Shown here piece by piece: positions 18,863 to 28,507 of a stretch of 64,000 bases of DNA. The position numbers and the translations under genes were made by a program. Source of the stretch: Rikenella microfusus (GTDB lineage: Bacteria; Bacteroidota; Bacteroidia; Bacteroidales; Tenuifilaceae); the NCBI GenBank assembly GCA_020722565.1, contig DYKO01000004.1, positions 127,643 to 191,642 of the forward strand, in the 5' to 3' direction. Every line of letters begins with the position of its first letter. Position 1 is the first letter of the stretch. The notes below the pieces were generated by a model. The model saw only the letters and a list, made by a program, of their open reading frames with translations. It had not been told where the DNA came from and did no database searches.

Positions 18863-20086
18863 ATGAAGAATACCGATAAGTGTTCATTTTGTGGCCGCCA
18901 GCGTCGAGAAGTTAACCTGCTTATTGCGGGATTGGATGGATTCATATGCGACTTATGCGCAGAGCAGGCCAGCCTGATTGTAAAAGAAGAGCTCAAGAAG
19001 AAAGGCGAGTTCAAGTTGCAAAAAAACAATTTGCTCAAGCCAATCGAGATAAAAAAATTTCTTGACCAGTACGTTATTGGCCAGGATGAGGCCAAAAAGT
19101 TTCTTTCCGTTGCGGTTTACAACCACTACAAAAGGTTGCTGCAAACCGACAGGGGCGATGACGTGGAAATAGAAAAATCAAACATTCTATTGGTTGGTGA
19201 AACGGGAACTGGAAAAACTCTACTTGCCCGTACCATTGCGCGAATGCTCCATGTTCCCTTTACCATTGTTGATGCAACCGTGCTAACCGAAGCCGGATAT
19301 GTTGGCGAAGATGTTGAGAGCATTCTTACCCGACTGCTTCAGGCCTCCGATTACAATGTGGAAGCTGCGGAAAAAGGGATTGTGTTTATCGATGAAATAG
19401 ATAAAATAGCTCGTAAGGGCGATAATCCCTCTATTACCCGTGATGTTTCGGGCGAGGGGGTACAGCAAGCCCTGCTAAAGCTCCTTGAGGGTTCAATTGT
19501 AAATGTCCCCCCTCAGGGTGGACGTAAGCACCCCGAGCAAAAAATGATTGCTGTTGATACAAAAAACATCCTTTTCATCTGTGGTGGTGCTTTTGAGGGT
19601 ATTCAGAAAAAAATAGCACAGCGTCTCAACACCACAGTTGTAGGCTATGGCGCTAGCAAAACCCGCGAGGTAATTGATAAGGACAACCTTTTGCAGTACA
19701 TAGCCCCGCAGGATTTAAGGGCATACGGTTTAATTCCTGAAATCATTGGTCGTTTACCGGTTATAACATATCTTAATCCACTCGATCGAAAGGCGCTACG
19801 CGATATTCTAACAGAGCCCAAAAATGCCATAACCAAGCAATACATCAAACTGTTTGAATATGATGGTATCCATTTGAAGTTCGACGATGATGTGCTAAAT
19901 TACATTGTGGATAAGGCTATAGAGTTTAAACTTGGCGCCCGCGGACTACGCTCCATTTGCGAAGCTATTATGATTGATGCCATGTTTGAGCTGCCCACTA
20001 GCGATCAAAAGGAAATGGTAGTTACCTTGGAGTATGCTCAGGGCAAACTTGAAAAATCAAATTTAAAGCGATTAAAGGCAGCCTAA
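18863..20086 (+). CDS. clpX: ATP-dependent Clp protease ATP-binding subunit ClpX
   Basis: Hexameric unfoldase that feeds proteins to ClpP. 407 residues: a four-cysteine zinc-binding domain at 7-33 (CSFCGRQ, CDLC), Walker A GETGTGKT near 112, the substrate-gripping pore loop GYVGED, Walker [10 protein letters not shown], and sensor/C-terminal domain (KLGARGLRS). The ClpP-docking loop reads VGYG where E. coli has IGF. clpP is in the same window but about 18 kb away, not in an operon with it. The stop overlaps the convergent folA stop by 4 bases. Confidence 0.97.
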   Translation: MKNTDKCSFCGRQRREVNLLIAGLDGFICDLCAEQASLIVKEELKKKGEFKLQKNNLLKPIEIKKFLDQYVIGQDEAKKFLSVAVYNHYKRLLQTDRGDDVEIEKSNILLVGETGTGKTLLARTIARMLHVPFTIVDATVLTEAGYVGEDVESILTRLLQASDYNVEAAEKGIVFIDEIDKIARKGDNPSITRDVSGEGVQQALLKLLEGSIVNVPPQGGRKHPEQKMIAVDTKNILFICGGAFEGIQKKIAQRLNTTVVGYGASKTREVIDKDNLLQYIAPQDLRAYGLIPEIIGRLPVITYLNPLDRKALRDILTEPKNAITKQYIKLFEYDGIHLKFDDDVLNYIVDKAIEFKLGARGLRSICEAIMIDAMFELPTSDQKEMVVTLEYAQGKLEKSNLKRLKAA

Positions 20087-20568
20087 CGGTTAACGCGTAG
20101 GTACTCCTCAAAACTATAGCCCGGCCCCGAAGCCGGGTTTATTTTCTCAGACTTTACTAGCTTCCACTCCTCTGGTTCAATTTTTGGGAAATAAGTATCC
20201 CCTTCAAAAACAGCATGTACACGGGTAAGGTAGAGTTTTTTTGCCAAGGGTAAGGCCATGCGATATATCTCTCCACCCCCCACAACAAATACCTCAGCCT
20301 CATTTGCAGCCATAGCCAAAGCTTCATCGAGTGAACCTGCCTGCTCACATCTACCAGCAAAGAACCTGGGATTACGGGTAACAACAATGTTCCTTCGGTT
20401 AGGAAGCGGACGACCGATGCTTTCAAAAGTTTTACGTCCCATTATTATGGTATGCCCCCATGTGATTTGCTTAAACCGCTTAAGGTCTTCGGGGATATGC
20501 CAAAGCAAAGCATTTCCTCCCCCAATAACTCCATTCTCGGCTACTGCCACAATTATTGAAACTTGCAT
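20083..20568 (-). CDS. folA: Dihydrofolate reductase
   Basis: Reduces dihydrofolate to tetrahydrofolate with NADPH. 161 residues, the usual length. The N-terminal [19 protein letters not shown] gives the Met20-loop region with the LLWHIPEDL active-site helix (catalytic Asp at about 28); [11 protein letters not shown] and FVVGGGEIY are the NADPH-binding segments. It lies 14 bases after thyA on the same strand, a functional pair: ThyA produces the dihydrofolate that this enzyme recycles. Confidence 0.96.
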   Translation of the reverse strand: MQVSIIVAVAENGVIGGGNALLWHIPEDLKRFKQITWGHTIIMGRKTFESIGRPLPNRRNIVVTRNPRFFAGRCEQAGSLDEALAMAANEAEVFVVGGGEIYRMALPLAKKLYLTRVHAVFEGDTYFPKIEPEEWKLVKSEKINPASGPGYSFEEYLRVNR

Positions 20569-20582
20569 AATGGTTTACCTTA

Positions 20583-21377
20583 CTATACAGCAATTTCCCC
20601 TTTTATGTGTGGATGAGGGTCGTAATCCTCAAGTTTAAAGTCGCTAAACTGAAAATCGAAAATTGATTTGACATCAGGGTTGATAACCATGCGCGGAAGC
20701 TTTCGGGGTTCACGGCTTAGCTGTAGCTTCACCTGCTCAATGTGATTCAAATAGATATGTGCATCGCCAAGGGTGTGAATAAACTCCCCTAGTTCGTAGT
20801 CACAAACCTGCGCCATCATCATGGTTAGCAGGGCATATGATGCTATGTTAAAAGGGACACCAAGAAACACATCGGCGCTGCGTTGGTACAACTGGCACGA
20901 CAATTTGCCGTTCGCCACATAGAACTGGAAAAGAACATGGCATGGGGGAAGCGCCATGTGCTCAACTTCGCCAACATTCCATGCCGATACTATATGTCGT
21001 CGCGAATTGGGGTTTTCCCTCAATGACTCTACAACCATGCTAATCTGATCCAAATATCTTCCATCGACGGTTGGCCAACTTCGCCACTGGTAGCCGTAAA
21101 CGGGGCCAAGATTGCCATTAGCATCGGCCCACTCATCCCATATGGTTACCCCATTCTCGTTTAGGTACCTGATGTTGGTTTCGCCTTTGAGAAACCAAAG
21201 CAGTTCATATACTATAGATTTCAGATGCAGTTTTTTAGTGGTAAGCAACGGGAAGCCCTCCTGCAAATTGAATCGCATCTGATGTCCAAAAACGCTGAGG
21301 GTACCAACTCCTGTACGATCGTCTTTACGTACCCCGTTATTGAGAATATGATTGAGCAGATTAAGGTATTGAACCAT
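20583..21377 (-). CDS. thyA: Thymidylate synthase ThyA
   Basis: Methylates dUMP to dTMP using methylenetetrahydrofolate. 264 residues, the standard short form. The catalytic cysteine lies in [12 protein letters not shown]; the dUMP site is [20 protein letters not shown] (here QRSADVFLG and PFNIASY), and the C-terminus ends in the conserved [10 protein letters not shown]. It is the first gene of a two-gene unit with folA. Confidence 0.97.
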   Translation of the reverse strand: MVQYLNLLNHILNNGVRKDDRTGVGTLSVFGHQMRFNLQEGFPLLTTKKLHLKSIVYELLWFLKGETNIRYLNENGVTIWDEWADANGNLGPVYGYQWRSWPTVDGRYLDQISMVVESLRENPNSRRHIVSAWNVGEVEHMALPPCHVLFQFYVANGKLSCQLYQRSADVFLGVPFNIASYALLTMMMAQVCDYELGEFIHTLGDAHIYLNHIEQVKLQLSREPRKLPRMVINPDVKSIFDFQFSDFKLEDYDPHPHIKGEIAV

Positions 21378-21396
21378 GTTTTGTTTATTTTCTGCT

Positions 21397-21404
21397 CAAA
21401 GTTA
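21397..21404 (-). promoter_or_regulatory. Perfect -7 box upstream of thyA-folA
   Basis: On the minus strand TAACTTTG, a perfect TAnnTTTG box, lies 19 bases before the thyA ATG. No TTG stands at the usual upstream distance, so the call rests on the -7 element and its position. Confidence 0.4.
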
Positions 21405-21439
21405 TAAAAGAAAAACGATGTGAGAGATGCCTGTTGATA

Positions 21440-22420
21440 TCAATTTAAAACTTCACCCTGATGAATAAGATACCATCTACGCAACCACACAGCACCCAAA
21501 GCAATTACCAACCGCACCCCAAGCATCCAGGGAATGGAAGCCCCAATAGCAGCAAAGAGTAGCAGGTCCTCGAGGTTGGAATGCGAAATGGCCACATGGT
21601 AATTCAACAGGTCAGCCTCCGGTTTAGATATTCTACCCCGATTAACCTCTTCGAGCATAACAGCGCCACCATAGGCCAATCCTAAAGTATTGGCCACTAT
21701 CCATAAGAATGTTGTTGACTCAGGAAGACCCAGTATCTTAATAAATGGACTGAGCGGTATGGTTAATACGGTTATTAGATTAAATTCTCTCAGCACCTCC
21801 TGTAGCACCATCAACAGAAACACCAGAACAATAATTTTTACCACCATTCGTAGAGCAGATGCTACCCACCCCAACAGATGCGCTGAAAGAGTATTGTCTT
21901 CAACATGTTGAATTGAATGACCCATAATTGTTGGTAAATCGGGAAGTAGAGCATTAAGCATAAATGCTGACAGCAAAGCCATTCCTAAACGAAGTGCCAC
22001 CATATGCCAAGCCCGGGATCCCGTTCTGGATTGTACAGCAGTTTCCACAAAAAGATTATGGGCTATTAAGCTCATTACGGCAATTATGGTAATCTCGCGT
22101 AAGCTCAGTGAGAGCTGCGATATAACTGCAATAACTGAGTATATATTTAAAAATACTCCTGTAATGAAAGCCAGAACAGCAGAACCACTTAACCCAACCA
22201 AACTAAAAATAGGCGTTAACAAATCAGATAGTAAGGCCATGAATCCAATGTAGCTAAGCAAGCTAACCACAAGCGAAATCGGCAGGGTGATCTTTAATAT
22301 CCAAAGGGCGGTTTTAATAGATTTGGGAAATACCGAAACAATACATCTCCCTGTTCTTAATCCAATATCCTTTAGTCCATAATTAAGAGCAACAGCAATG
22401 CCATAAATTCGTTTACGCAT
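21440..22420 (-). CDS. Nucleoside-recognition (gate) domain membrane protein
   Basis: 326 residues with about eight membrane segments arranged as two gate domains. The first (about 45-150) contains VGLSGSAVLAFITGVF; the second (about 205-320) contains the pattern FLWIVANTLGLAYGGAVML and a later NLEDLLLFAAIGAS. Gate-domain proteins include SpmA/SpmB-like and nucleoside transporter relatives. The substrate is unknown. It is a single gene located between thyA and tRNA-Leu. Confidence 0.82.
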   Translation of the reverse strand: MRKRIYGIAVALNYGLKDIGLRTGRCIVSVFPKSIKTALWILKITLPISLVVSLLSYIGFMALLSDLLTPIFSLVGLSGSAVLAFITGVFLNIYSVIAVISQLSLSLREITIIAVMSLIAHNLFVETAVQSRTGSRAWHMVALRLGMALLSAFMLNALLPDLPTIMGHSIQHVEDNTLSAHLLGWVASALRMVVKIIVLVFLLMVLQEVLREFNLITVLTIPLSPFIKILGLPESTTFLWIVANTLGLAYGGAVMLEEVNRGRISKPEADLLNYHVAISHSNLEDLLLFAAIGASIPWMLGVRLVIALGAVWLRRWYLIHQGEVLN

Positions 22421-22474
22421 CGAATGGTTTGTTTTTTACTAAGAACATTAAAATGGATTATGGTTTAATTCAAT

Positions 22475-22497
22475 AAAAAAAGCCCGAAAACCGGGCT
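22475..22497 (-). terminator. Intrinsic terminator of tRNA-Leu
   Basis: On the minus strand, directly after the tRNA CCA end, AGCCCG and CGGGCT (22481-22486 and 22492-22497) pair around a 5-base loop and are followed by six U residues. This ends the tRNA-Leu transcript. Confidence 0.8.
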
Positions 22498-22582
22498 TGG
22501 TGCGGATAGAGGGACTCGAACCCACACGCCTTTCGGCACTAGATCCTAAGTCTAGCGCGGCTACCAATTACGCCATATCCGC
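22498..22582 (-). tRNA. tRNA-Leu (anticodon UAG)
   Basis: The cloverleaf folds on the minus strand: acceptor GCGGATA pairs with TATCCGC, the anticodon arm CTAGA-CTTAGGA-TCTAG presents UAG, and there is a long class II variable arm (GCCGAAAGGC) and a standard GGTTCGAGTCC T arm. The CCA end is encoded (22498-22500). A promoter upstream and a terminator downstream make it a stand-alone unit. Confidence 0.96.
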
Positions 22583-22594
22583 AAAATTTCAGTG

Positions 22595-22625
22595 CAAATG
22601 TAATTAAAAAATTTTTACGTTGCAA
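22595..22625 (-). promoter_or_regulatory. Promoter of tRNA-Leu
   Basis: On the minus strand TTG (22625-22623), a 20-base spacer and a perfect TACATTTG box (22602-22595), ending 12 bases before the tRNA. It sits just inside the gap after the lptB stop. Confidence 0.6.
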
Positions 22626-22629
22626 GGAA

Positions 22630-23355
22630 TTACTTGCGTAATTCAAAATTTTGCCCAAGATAAAGCTTTCGCACCTGCTCGTCATTGGCTAATTCCTCAG
22701 CAGAACCAGCTTTAAGTATCTCGCCATCATATAGCAGGTATGCCCTATCGGTAATCGATAGAGTCTCGTGAACATTGTGGTCGGTAATCAAAATACCGAT
22801 ATTTCTATCCTTTAGGTGGGCCACAATATTCTGTATATCCTCCACGGCAATGGGATCAACCCCTGCAAAGGGCTCATCAAGAAGAATGAATTTGGGGTCA
22901 AGTGCCAATGCTCGTGCAATTTCGGTTCTGCGTCGCTCACCACCTGAAAGTTGAATGCCTAAGCTCTTACGTATTTTCTGAAGGCCAAACTCATTCAGTA
23001 GCGATTCAAGTTTCTCGTGCTGGTACTCCTTGCTGAAGTTTGTCATTTCCAACACGGCCTTAATGTTATCTTCAACGCTGAGCTGACGAAATACTGAAGC
23101 TTCCTGAGCCAGATATCCAATGCCGCGCTGGGCTCTTTTATAAACCGGTTCCTCAGTTATTTCAATATCATCAAGATAAATTTCCCCGGCATTGGGTTTA
23201 ACCAAGCCCACAATCATGTAAAAAGTAGTGGTTTTACCTGCTCCATTAGGACCGAGCAATCCAACTATTTCGCCCTGGCTAACCTCAACATTGGCACCCT
23301 TAACAACGGTGCGGGTTTTATACCTCTTAACCAAACTATCAGTATAGAGTCGCAT
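22630..23355 (-). CDS. lptB: LPS export ABC transporter ATPase LptB
   Basis: ATPase that powers lipopolysaccharide extraction from the inner membrane with LptFG. 241 residues with Walker [18 protein letters not shown]-loop [17 protein letters not shown] (shared by LptB proteins), signature LSGGERRR and Walker [17 protein letters not shown] 23355 ([13 protein letters not shown]) is the family start; the frame stays open 36 codons further upstream, but that part has no similarity to ABC ATPases. No lptFG or lptC genes are nearby. Confidence 0.93.
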   Translation of the reverse strand: MRLYTDSLVKRYKTRTVVKGANVEVSQGEIVGLLGPNGAGKTTTFYMIVGLVKPNAGEIYLDDIEITEEPVYKRAQRGIGYLAQEASVFRQLSVEDNIKAVLEMTNFSKEYQHEKLESLLNEFGLQKIRKSLGIQLSGGERRRTEIARALALDPKFILLDEPFAGVDPIAVEDIQNIVAHLKDRNIGILITDHNVHETLSITDRAYLLYDGEILKAGSAEELANDEQVRKLYLGQNFELRK

Positions 23356-23492
23356 ACAATTCAACTTAAAATATTGCGTAAAAGTAAATAATTTCTGAAA
23401 GCTAAAACACCTTTTCACACTTTTAAACGAATGGGTAAAATTCCCAGACAAAAACAAGCCCAAAATTGCAATATGGTATAAAAATTGCTAAC

Positions 23493-23521
23493 TTGTGTAA
23501 AAGTATTTCTGTCTAACTTTG
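23493..23521 (+). promoter_or_regulatory. Promoter of the nucleotide-sugar dehydratase gene
   Basis: TTG (23493-23495), an 18-base spacer and a perfect TAACTTTG box (23514-23521). Transcription would start about 10 bases before the ATG at 23538, so the leader is very short. Confidence 0.55.
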
Positions 23522-23537
23522 CGCCAAAACCGAAGTA

Positions 23538-25445
23538 ATGATACAACCCCCAAAACATACACCTCGCTGGATCGTCTTCCTGATCGATTTGATGATATGT
23601 TTAATTTCTATTACCTTTTCATTTTTTGTTCGGTTTGAATTTACAATCCCAATAGAATATAAGGCTCTATTCAAATCCATTATTCCGCTGGTTCTATTTA
23701 TCCGGGCTATAAACTTTTTATCTTTTCGAACCTATGCCGGACTCATAAGGTACACCAGCACTAAAGACGCAGAACGAATTTTTATTGTAGTTAGCATAAG
23801 TACATTGGCCCTATTTTTAATCAATATCATAAACTATTTTGGCATTCAGCGGTTTTTCATACCAAATTCCATCCTTTTGATCGATTACTTTATCACTACC
23901 ATCTTACTGGTAGGCTCCCGTTTATTCTATAAAGCCGTTTACTACACAATTAAGAATACCGATGCCGAAAAGGAAAACATTCTAATTGTAGGCGTTGAAC
24001 ATTTTGCTGCCGCTGTAAAAAGAGCAATTGACAAAGAAGCCCTTGCCGGAATAAAAATTATAGGTTTTATTGATCCCTTTAACCAACAGGGAGGGAATAA
24101 GATAGAAGATATTGAGATTCACAATACGGGTAAAATTGAGTACCTTATCCAAAAATTTGATGTAACACGAGTCATTATTGCACAGAAAAACCTCGATCCC
24201 ACCCGTAAAAATAAAATCATTGAAAGGTGTTTAAATTTAAATGTTAAAGTTCAAACCATCCCCGATCCTGCTTCATGGATAAATGGCGAGTTCAACGTAA
24301 AACAAATTAAAAACATCAATATTGAAGATCTTTTGGAGCGGCCACCAATAGTACTTGACAAAAAACGCATTCAGGAATACATCAGGGGTAAGGTTGTTTT
24401 GGTTACCGGAGCAGCGGGTTCAATTGGAAGCGAAATGGTTAGACAAATAACCCGCTTTCATCCTCAAAAAATCATACTGTTTGATGTTGCCGAAACCCCT
24501 CTTTACGAACTTGAATTGGAACTTAGGGAAACTCTCCATTTTTACGAATTTGAGACTGTTATTGGTAGTGTTACCAACAGTTACAGACTAAACAAGTTGT
24601 TTGAAGTATTAAAACCCCAGGTGGTATTCCATGCTGCTGCCTACAAGCATGTTCCCATGATGGAGAACAACCCCTCTGAGGCAGTTTACAACAATATATA
24701 TGGCACTAAATTAATTGCCGATACTGCCGTAAAGTTTGGAGTTGAAAAGTTTGTAATGATCTCCACGGATAAAGCAGTTAACCCCACCAATGTTATGGGT
24801 GCAAGCAAGCGAATTGCAGAAATATACACCCAAACCCTGCACCGCAACACTAATACAAAGTTTATAACCACAAGGTTTGGTAATGTTTTAGGTTCAAACG
24901 GTTCCGTAATTCCAAGGTTTCGTAAGCAAATTGAGCATGGAGGACCCATTACCATTACCCACCCCGATATTATTCGGTATTTTATGACCATCCCAGAAGC
25001 CTGTCAGTTGGTTTTGGAAGCAGGTGCTATGGGAACTGGTGGCGAAATTTTCATTTTTGATATGGGGAAGCCAGTAAAAATTCTCGATCTAGCCAAAAAG
25101 ATGATCAAGTTGTCAGGCTTAACCTATGGAAAAGACATTCAAATTAACTTTACCGGCCTAAGACCAGGCGAGAAACTATATGAGGAGCTCCTGAACAACA
25201 AGGAAAATACAATTCCTACCTATCATCCTAAGATCATGATTGCTAGGGTCCCAGAATATAACTACAATGAAGTTAATGCAAAGATTAACCTTCTGATTGA
25301 AACACTCCCCTCGCACAATAATTTCAAACTGGTTAGCATAATGAAAGATATTGTTCCTGAGTACATAAGTCGAAATTCTATTTTTGAAGATATTGACCGT
25401 CAAAAGAAATTTGCTTCCGATGAGCAGCAGTCAAAAACCGCTTAA
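23538..25445 (+). CDS. Membrane nucleotide-sugar 4,6-dehydratase (CapD/PglF-like)
   Basis: 635 residues. Four membrane helices (about 12-125) anchor the protein; a first Rossmann-like domain follows (ILIVGVEHFAA, about 150), then the catalytic SDR domain with NAD motif VTGAAGSIGSEM near 293, AAAYKHVPMME, and STDKAVNPTNVMGASKR, where Met replaces the usual SDR tyrosine, as in other PglF/WbpM enzymes. By family it is a UDP-GlcNAc-type 4,6-dehydratase feeding surface polysaccharide or glycoprotein sugars. The thioesterase gene overlaps its end by 26 bases. No glycosyltransferases are nearby. Confidence 0.92.
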   Translation: MIQPPKHTPRWIVFLIDLMICLISITFSFFVRFEFTIPIEYKALFKSIIPLVLFIRAINFLSFRTYAGLIRYTSTKDAERIFIVVSISTLALFLINIINYFGIQRFFIPNSILLIDYFITTILLVGSRLFYKAVYYTIKNTDAEKENILIVGVEHFAAAVKRAIDKEALAGIKIIGFIDPFNQQGGNKIEDIEIHNTGKIEYLIQKFDVTRVIIAQKNLDPTRKNKIIERCLNLNVKVQTIPDPASWINGEFNVKQIKNINIEDLLERPPIVLDKKRIQEYIRGKVVLVTGAAGSIGSEMVRQITRFHPQKIILFDVAETPLYELELELRETLHFYEFETVIGSVTNSYRLNKLFEVLKPQVVFHAAAYKHVPMMENNPSEAVYNNIYGTKLIADTAVKFGVEKFVMISTDKAVNPTNVMGASKRIAEIYTQTLHRNTNTKFITTRFGNVLGSNGSVIPRFRKQIEHGGPITITHPDIIRYFMTIPEACQLVLEAGAMGTGGEIFIFDMGKPVKILDLAKKMIKLSGLTYGKDIQINFTGLRPGEKLYEELLNNKENTIPTYHPKIMIARVPEYNYNEVNAKINLLIETLPSHNNFKLVSIMKDIVPEYISRNSIFEDIDRQKKFASDEQQSKTA

Positions 25446-25851
25446 CTTCGTTCATAGAATACCGATTCAAATACGATTTAACGACATCGATCAGCTGGCA
25501 CATGTTACCAACTCAGTGTACCAGCAATATTTTGACCTTGGGCGCTTGCATTACTTTACCGATGTACTTCAGGAAAAAATGAACTGGGAGATTGAGGGAC
25601 TCGTTCTTGCTAGCATTACTATCGACTACCTAACACCCATACGAATGTGGGATGAAATTGAGGTTCTAACTAAAACATGCGAGATTGGGAACAAAAGCTT
25701 AAAAATGCGGCAGGAAATAAGAAATACCTCAACCAGAGAAATTGCCGCCACCAGCAAAGCAGTAATGGTATGTTTTAGCAGCACCTCTGGCAAATCCCAA
25801 CCAATTCCTATAAGATGGCGTGAAAAAATCCTGAATTTTGAAAAGGATTAG
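25420..25851 (+). CDS. Hotdog-fold acyl-CoA thioesterase (4HBT family)
   Basis: 143 residues, one hotdog domain. The catalytic loop reads RFNDIDQLAHVTNSVYQQYF, with the Asp of DIDQLAHV as the likely catalytic residue and the conserved Asn-x-x-Tyr after it. Members cleave acyl-CoA thioesters. ATG 25420, inside the end of the dehydratase gene, is chosen over an in-frame TTG/ATG upstream because the homologous region begins at once (MSSSQKPLNFVHRIPIQ). Translational coupling to the dehydratase is likely. Confidence 0.85.
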   Translation: MSSSQKPLNFVHRIPIQIRFNDIDQLAHVTNSVYQQYFDLGRLHYFTDVLQEKMNWEIEGLVLASITIDYLTPIRMWDEIEVLTKTCEIGNKSLKMRQEIRNTSTREIAATSKAVMVCFSSTSGKSQPIPIRWREKILNFEKD

Positions 25852-25854
25852 CCC

Positions 25855-26376
25855 CTATGCATTTAAATCAAGCAAACCCTCAGGAAGATTCATTACCACA
25901 CTTTTCGCGTCTGTATCTATCTCAATAATTAGTTCATCTACTGCAGGAAGCATTACTTGCGAACCATTGGAGGTTTTAACCTCAAAAGTGGCGTTAAACG
26001 AATACTCGATATAATCAATTATTTTGCCAATAAAAACTTGATCGGCTCCATAAACCCCGTAGCCAATCAAATCGGATAAATAAATTTCATCGGATTCTTC
26101 CATCTTATGTGAGGGAACTAGCAATCGAAGCCCTATTAGTTCTTCTCCTGCTTCAATGCTGTCTATCTCGTCGAGTTTAAGTATTGCTCTATTGTCGTTG
26201 AGCAATTTAAGAGTACTAATAAAAAAAGGAACCGGGACTCCGTCGATTTCGACAAATACCGATTCCATTTTTTCGAGGTTAAAACTGCTGGTAGAAGTAA
26301 AGTTTACCAACAGTTCGCCTTTAATGCCATGAGTTCGTTGGATAAAACCTATCTCAATGAAACTGGCATCCCCCAT
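25855..26376 (-). CDS. rimM: Ribosome maturation factor RimM
   Basis: Assists 30S subunit maturation by binding S19. 173 residues: N-terminal RimM barrel (GFIQRTHGIKGELLV), then a C-terminal PRC-like barrel (LIGYGVYGADQVFIGKIIDYI, in part, and MLPAVDELIIEID). ATG 26376 is preferred to the in-frame TTG at 26385. It follows rpsP by 12 bases, the widespread rpsP-rimM order; trmD and rplS are not adjacent here. Confidence 0.93.
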   Translation of the reverse strand: MGDASFIEIGFIQRTHGIKGELLVNFTSTSSFNLEKMESVFVEIDGVPVPFFISTLKLLNDNRAILKLDEIDSIEAGEELIGLRLLVPSHKMEESDEIYLSDLIGYGVYGADQVFIGKIIDYIEYSFNATFEVKTSNGSQVMLPAVDELIIEIDTDAKSVVMNLPEGLLDLNA

Positions 26377-26388
26377 GAGCAACAATGC

Positions 26389-26925
26389 CTAGGCGTTATC
26401 AGCGCTATCGGCCTCTGAAGATTCTGCTTCATTTTTAGCGGAAGCTTCGGCCTCTTTTGCAGCCATTTCGGCACGTTTTTTGGCAATTTCCTGAGCTCGA
26501 GCCTCGCGAACCTTTGATTCGGATTCGAGGCGTTTCTTGTTCGACTCAAGTGCATTCTTTGACAGAGAGTCAATCTTTGCCTTAATTTTAGCCTCTTTTT
26601 GGCTAACCCAATCCTGGAATTTAGCCTCGGCCTGTTCGGGGGTTAGTGCACCTTTTTTAACACCCTCAAGAAGGTGCTTTTTCATTAAGACACCTTTGTA
26701 CGAAAGGATAGCCCTACAGGTGTCAGTAGGTTGAGCGCCCTTTTGCAGCCAGTCCAATGCCCTATCAAAGTTTAATTCAATAGTAGCAGGATTAGTAAGG
26801 GGATTGTAGGAACCAATCCTCTCGATGAATCTGCCATCACGTGGCGCCCTGCTATCCGCCACAACAATATGATAGAAAGCCCTTTTCTTTCTACCATGGC
26901 GGCTTAGTCTGATTTTTACAGGCAT
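26389..26925 (-). CDS. rpsP: 30S ribosomal protein S16 with C-terminal extension
   Basis: 178 residues, about twice the usual 80-90. The first 85 residues are a normal S16 ([20 protein letters not shown]). The remainder is a charged, Ala/Glu/Lys-rich helix-forming tail ending in [13 protein letters not shown]-like sequence, typical of Bacteroidota S16. It is the first gene of rpsP-rimM and has a good promoter 43 bases upstream. Confidence 0.96.
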   Translation of the reverse strand: MPVKIRLSRHGRKKRAFYHIVVADSRAPRDGRFIERIGSYNPLTNPATIELNFDRALDWLQKGAQPTDTCRAILSYKGVLMKKHLLEGVKKGALTPEQAEAKFQDWVSQKEAKIKAKIDSLSKNALESNKKRLESESKVREARAQEIAKKRAEMAAKEAEASAKNEAESSEADSADNA

Positions 26926-26967
26926 ACTTTACGCTTTAAGTTTAACCTACTTTTTAGTTTTTCGCCG

Positions 26968-26996
26968 CAAAGTTACACTTTTTTATTTATTGACAA
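26968..26996 (-). promoter_or_regulatory. Promoter of rpsP-rimM
   Basis: On the minus strand TTG (26996-26994), an 18-base spacer and a perfect TAACTTTG box (26975-26968). It lies 43 bases before the rpsP ATG. Confidence 0.6.
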
Positions 26997-27043
26997 TCAG
27001 AAAAATTATATCCAGAATTTATTTAAAGGTTTTTTGTTAAATC

Positions 27044-27073
27044 TTGCATTTTTTAAAAAAAAGTTAACCTTTG
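27044..27073 (+). promoter_or_regulatory. Probable promoter of the BamE-like/symporter fusion gene
   Basis: TTG (27044-27046), an 18-base spacer and TAACCTTTG (27065-27073), a -7 box with one extra base. The ATG of the gene is 38 bases further on. Confidence 0.4.
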
Positions 27074-27110
27074 CACATGAAAGGACTCTTACTCATCAAA
27101 ATATTCAGAC

Positions 27111-28493
27111 ATGACTCGAAATACAACGTTGATTCCCTTTGTGCTGTCCCTAATGGTTACAGTAATTGCCGCTCCTGCAGAGGCAGAAAACATTGCAAAA
27201 AAAGTTAAGAGCATTCCATTGGGAAACGATACACTAAATGTAAAAATGCAACTTGGGGTGCCTACTGAAAAAATTGGAGTCTCTCGATATTACTATCAGA
27301 ACAATCAAGTTGTTGTAGTTGATAGCACTATTAAAGATATCAGGCTAGCCGAGTCGCATAAGAAAATAAAGATACGCCTGAAGCGACAACTTCGTGAACC
27401 CCATAGTGAGAATCCTATTTCATCTTTAAGAATTGGTATGTCGGTAGCAGAAGCTATAAATCGAGCAGGACAACCCGATAGCATAGTTTTAGGAGAAGAC
27501 TGGTACTACACTTCAAAGCATAGGATTGAAATATCAAACGGAAGGGTAACCCATACAGAAACCCACTTAAAAGCAACACTTGAAACACTCGACTGGATCT
27601 GGTTAAACTTCACTGAGGGAGGACTCCTTTTTATGAATATCACACTAGCCCTAATCATGTTTGGAATTGCCATGCAGATTAAGGTTGAGCATTTCAAGTT
27701 GCTTTTGGTAAATCCTAAACCCGTTATTTTAGGTTTTGCCTCGCAGTTCTTAGCGCTACCGTTCTTAACCTTTATACTTGTCTTGGCCATAAGGCCTACC
27801 CCCAGCGTGGCAATGGGTATGTTACTGGTTGCCGCCTGCCCCGGGGGAAATATTTCTAATTTCATATCCTCGCTGGCCAAAGGTAACGTTGCGCTTTCCA
27901 TAACCCTTACTGCTATTGCCACCATTTCGGCAATTTTCATGACTCCCTTTAACTTTGCCTTTTGGGGAAAGCTTTACTCCTCAACTTCAAATTTGGTAAT
28001 CCCCATTCAGATTGATACATGGGAAATGATTAAAACCGTATTGATACTACTAGGAATCCCGGTTTTCTTAGGAATGCTGTTTACCTACTTTTTTCCAAAA
28101 ACAGCAGATCGAATTTCGAAACCCTTTAAGGTGTTCTCAATAATTGCATTCATTGGATTTGTGGTAGCAGCCCTTGCTGCAAATTTTGGATATTTTCTAA
28201 AGTACATTCACCTGATTGCACTAATTGTCATACTACATAATGCTCTAGGGCTGGCTGCTGGCTACCTAATTCCTACACTATTTAAAATCAACGAGCAAGA
28301 CCGACGAACCATATCCATTGAAACAGGCATTCAGAACTCAGGACTAGGATTGGTTCTTATTTTCAACCCAAATCTATTTGACGGTCTTGGTGGAATGGCC
28401 GTTATTGCTGCATTCTGGGGCATCTGGCATATAATATCGGGACTCGGCATAGCTTACTACTGGGCACGTAAACCTTTAGATACTAACGCTTAA
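27111..28493 (+). CDS. Bile acid:sodium symporter-family transporter fused to a secreted BamE-like domain
   Basis: 460 residues. A signal peptide (1-26, ending APAEAEN) leads a periplasmic part of about 140 residues with two small repeats; the second, RIGMSVAEAINRAGQPDSI followed by WYYTSKHRIEISNGRV, has the BamE/SmpA layout. From about 175 on it is a BASS transporter with roughly nine membrane helices, PGGNISNF and the conserved ETGIQNSGLGL sodium-site segment. BASS proteins move bile acids, pantoate, pyruvate or other organic anions with Na+; the substrate here is unknown. The acyltransferase gene follows 14 bases later. The fusion is unusual. Confidence 0.85.
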   Translation: MTRNTTLIPFVLSLMVTVIAAPAEAENIAKKVKSIPLGNDTLNVKMQLGVPTEKIGVSRYYYQNNQVVVVDSTIKDIRLAESHKKIKIRLKRQLREPHSENPISSLRIGMSVAEAINRAGQPDSIVLGEDWYYTSKHRIEISNGRVTHTETHLKATLETLDWIWLNFTEGGLLFMNITLALIMFGIAMQIKVEHFKLLLVNPKPVILGFASQFLALPFLTFILVLAIRPTPSVAMGMLLVAACPGGNISNFISSLAKGNVALSITLTAIATISAIFMTPFNFAFWGKLYSSTSNLVIPIQIDTWEMIKTVLILLGIPVFLGMLFTYFFPKTADRISKPFKVFSIIAFIGFVVAALAANFGYFLKYIHLIALIVILHNALGLAAGYLIPTLFKINEQDRRTISIETGIQNSGLGLVLIFNPNLFDGLGGMAVIAAFWGIWHIISGLGIAYYWARKPLDTNA

Positions 28494-28507
28494 ATATTAT
28501 TGTTTTT

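Noticed and set aside
27077-27210. Upstream ORF of about 43 codons overlapping the symporter fusion start
   Set aside because: Its ATG lies at or before the expected transcription start, and the peptide looks like an out-of-frame reading.
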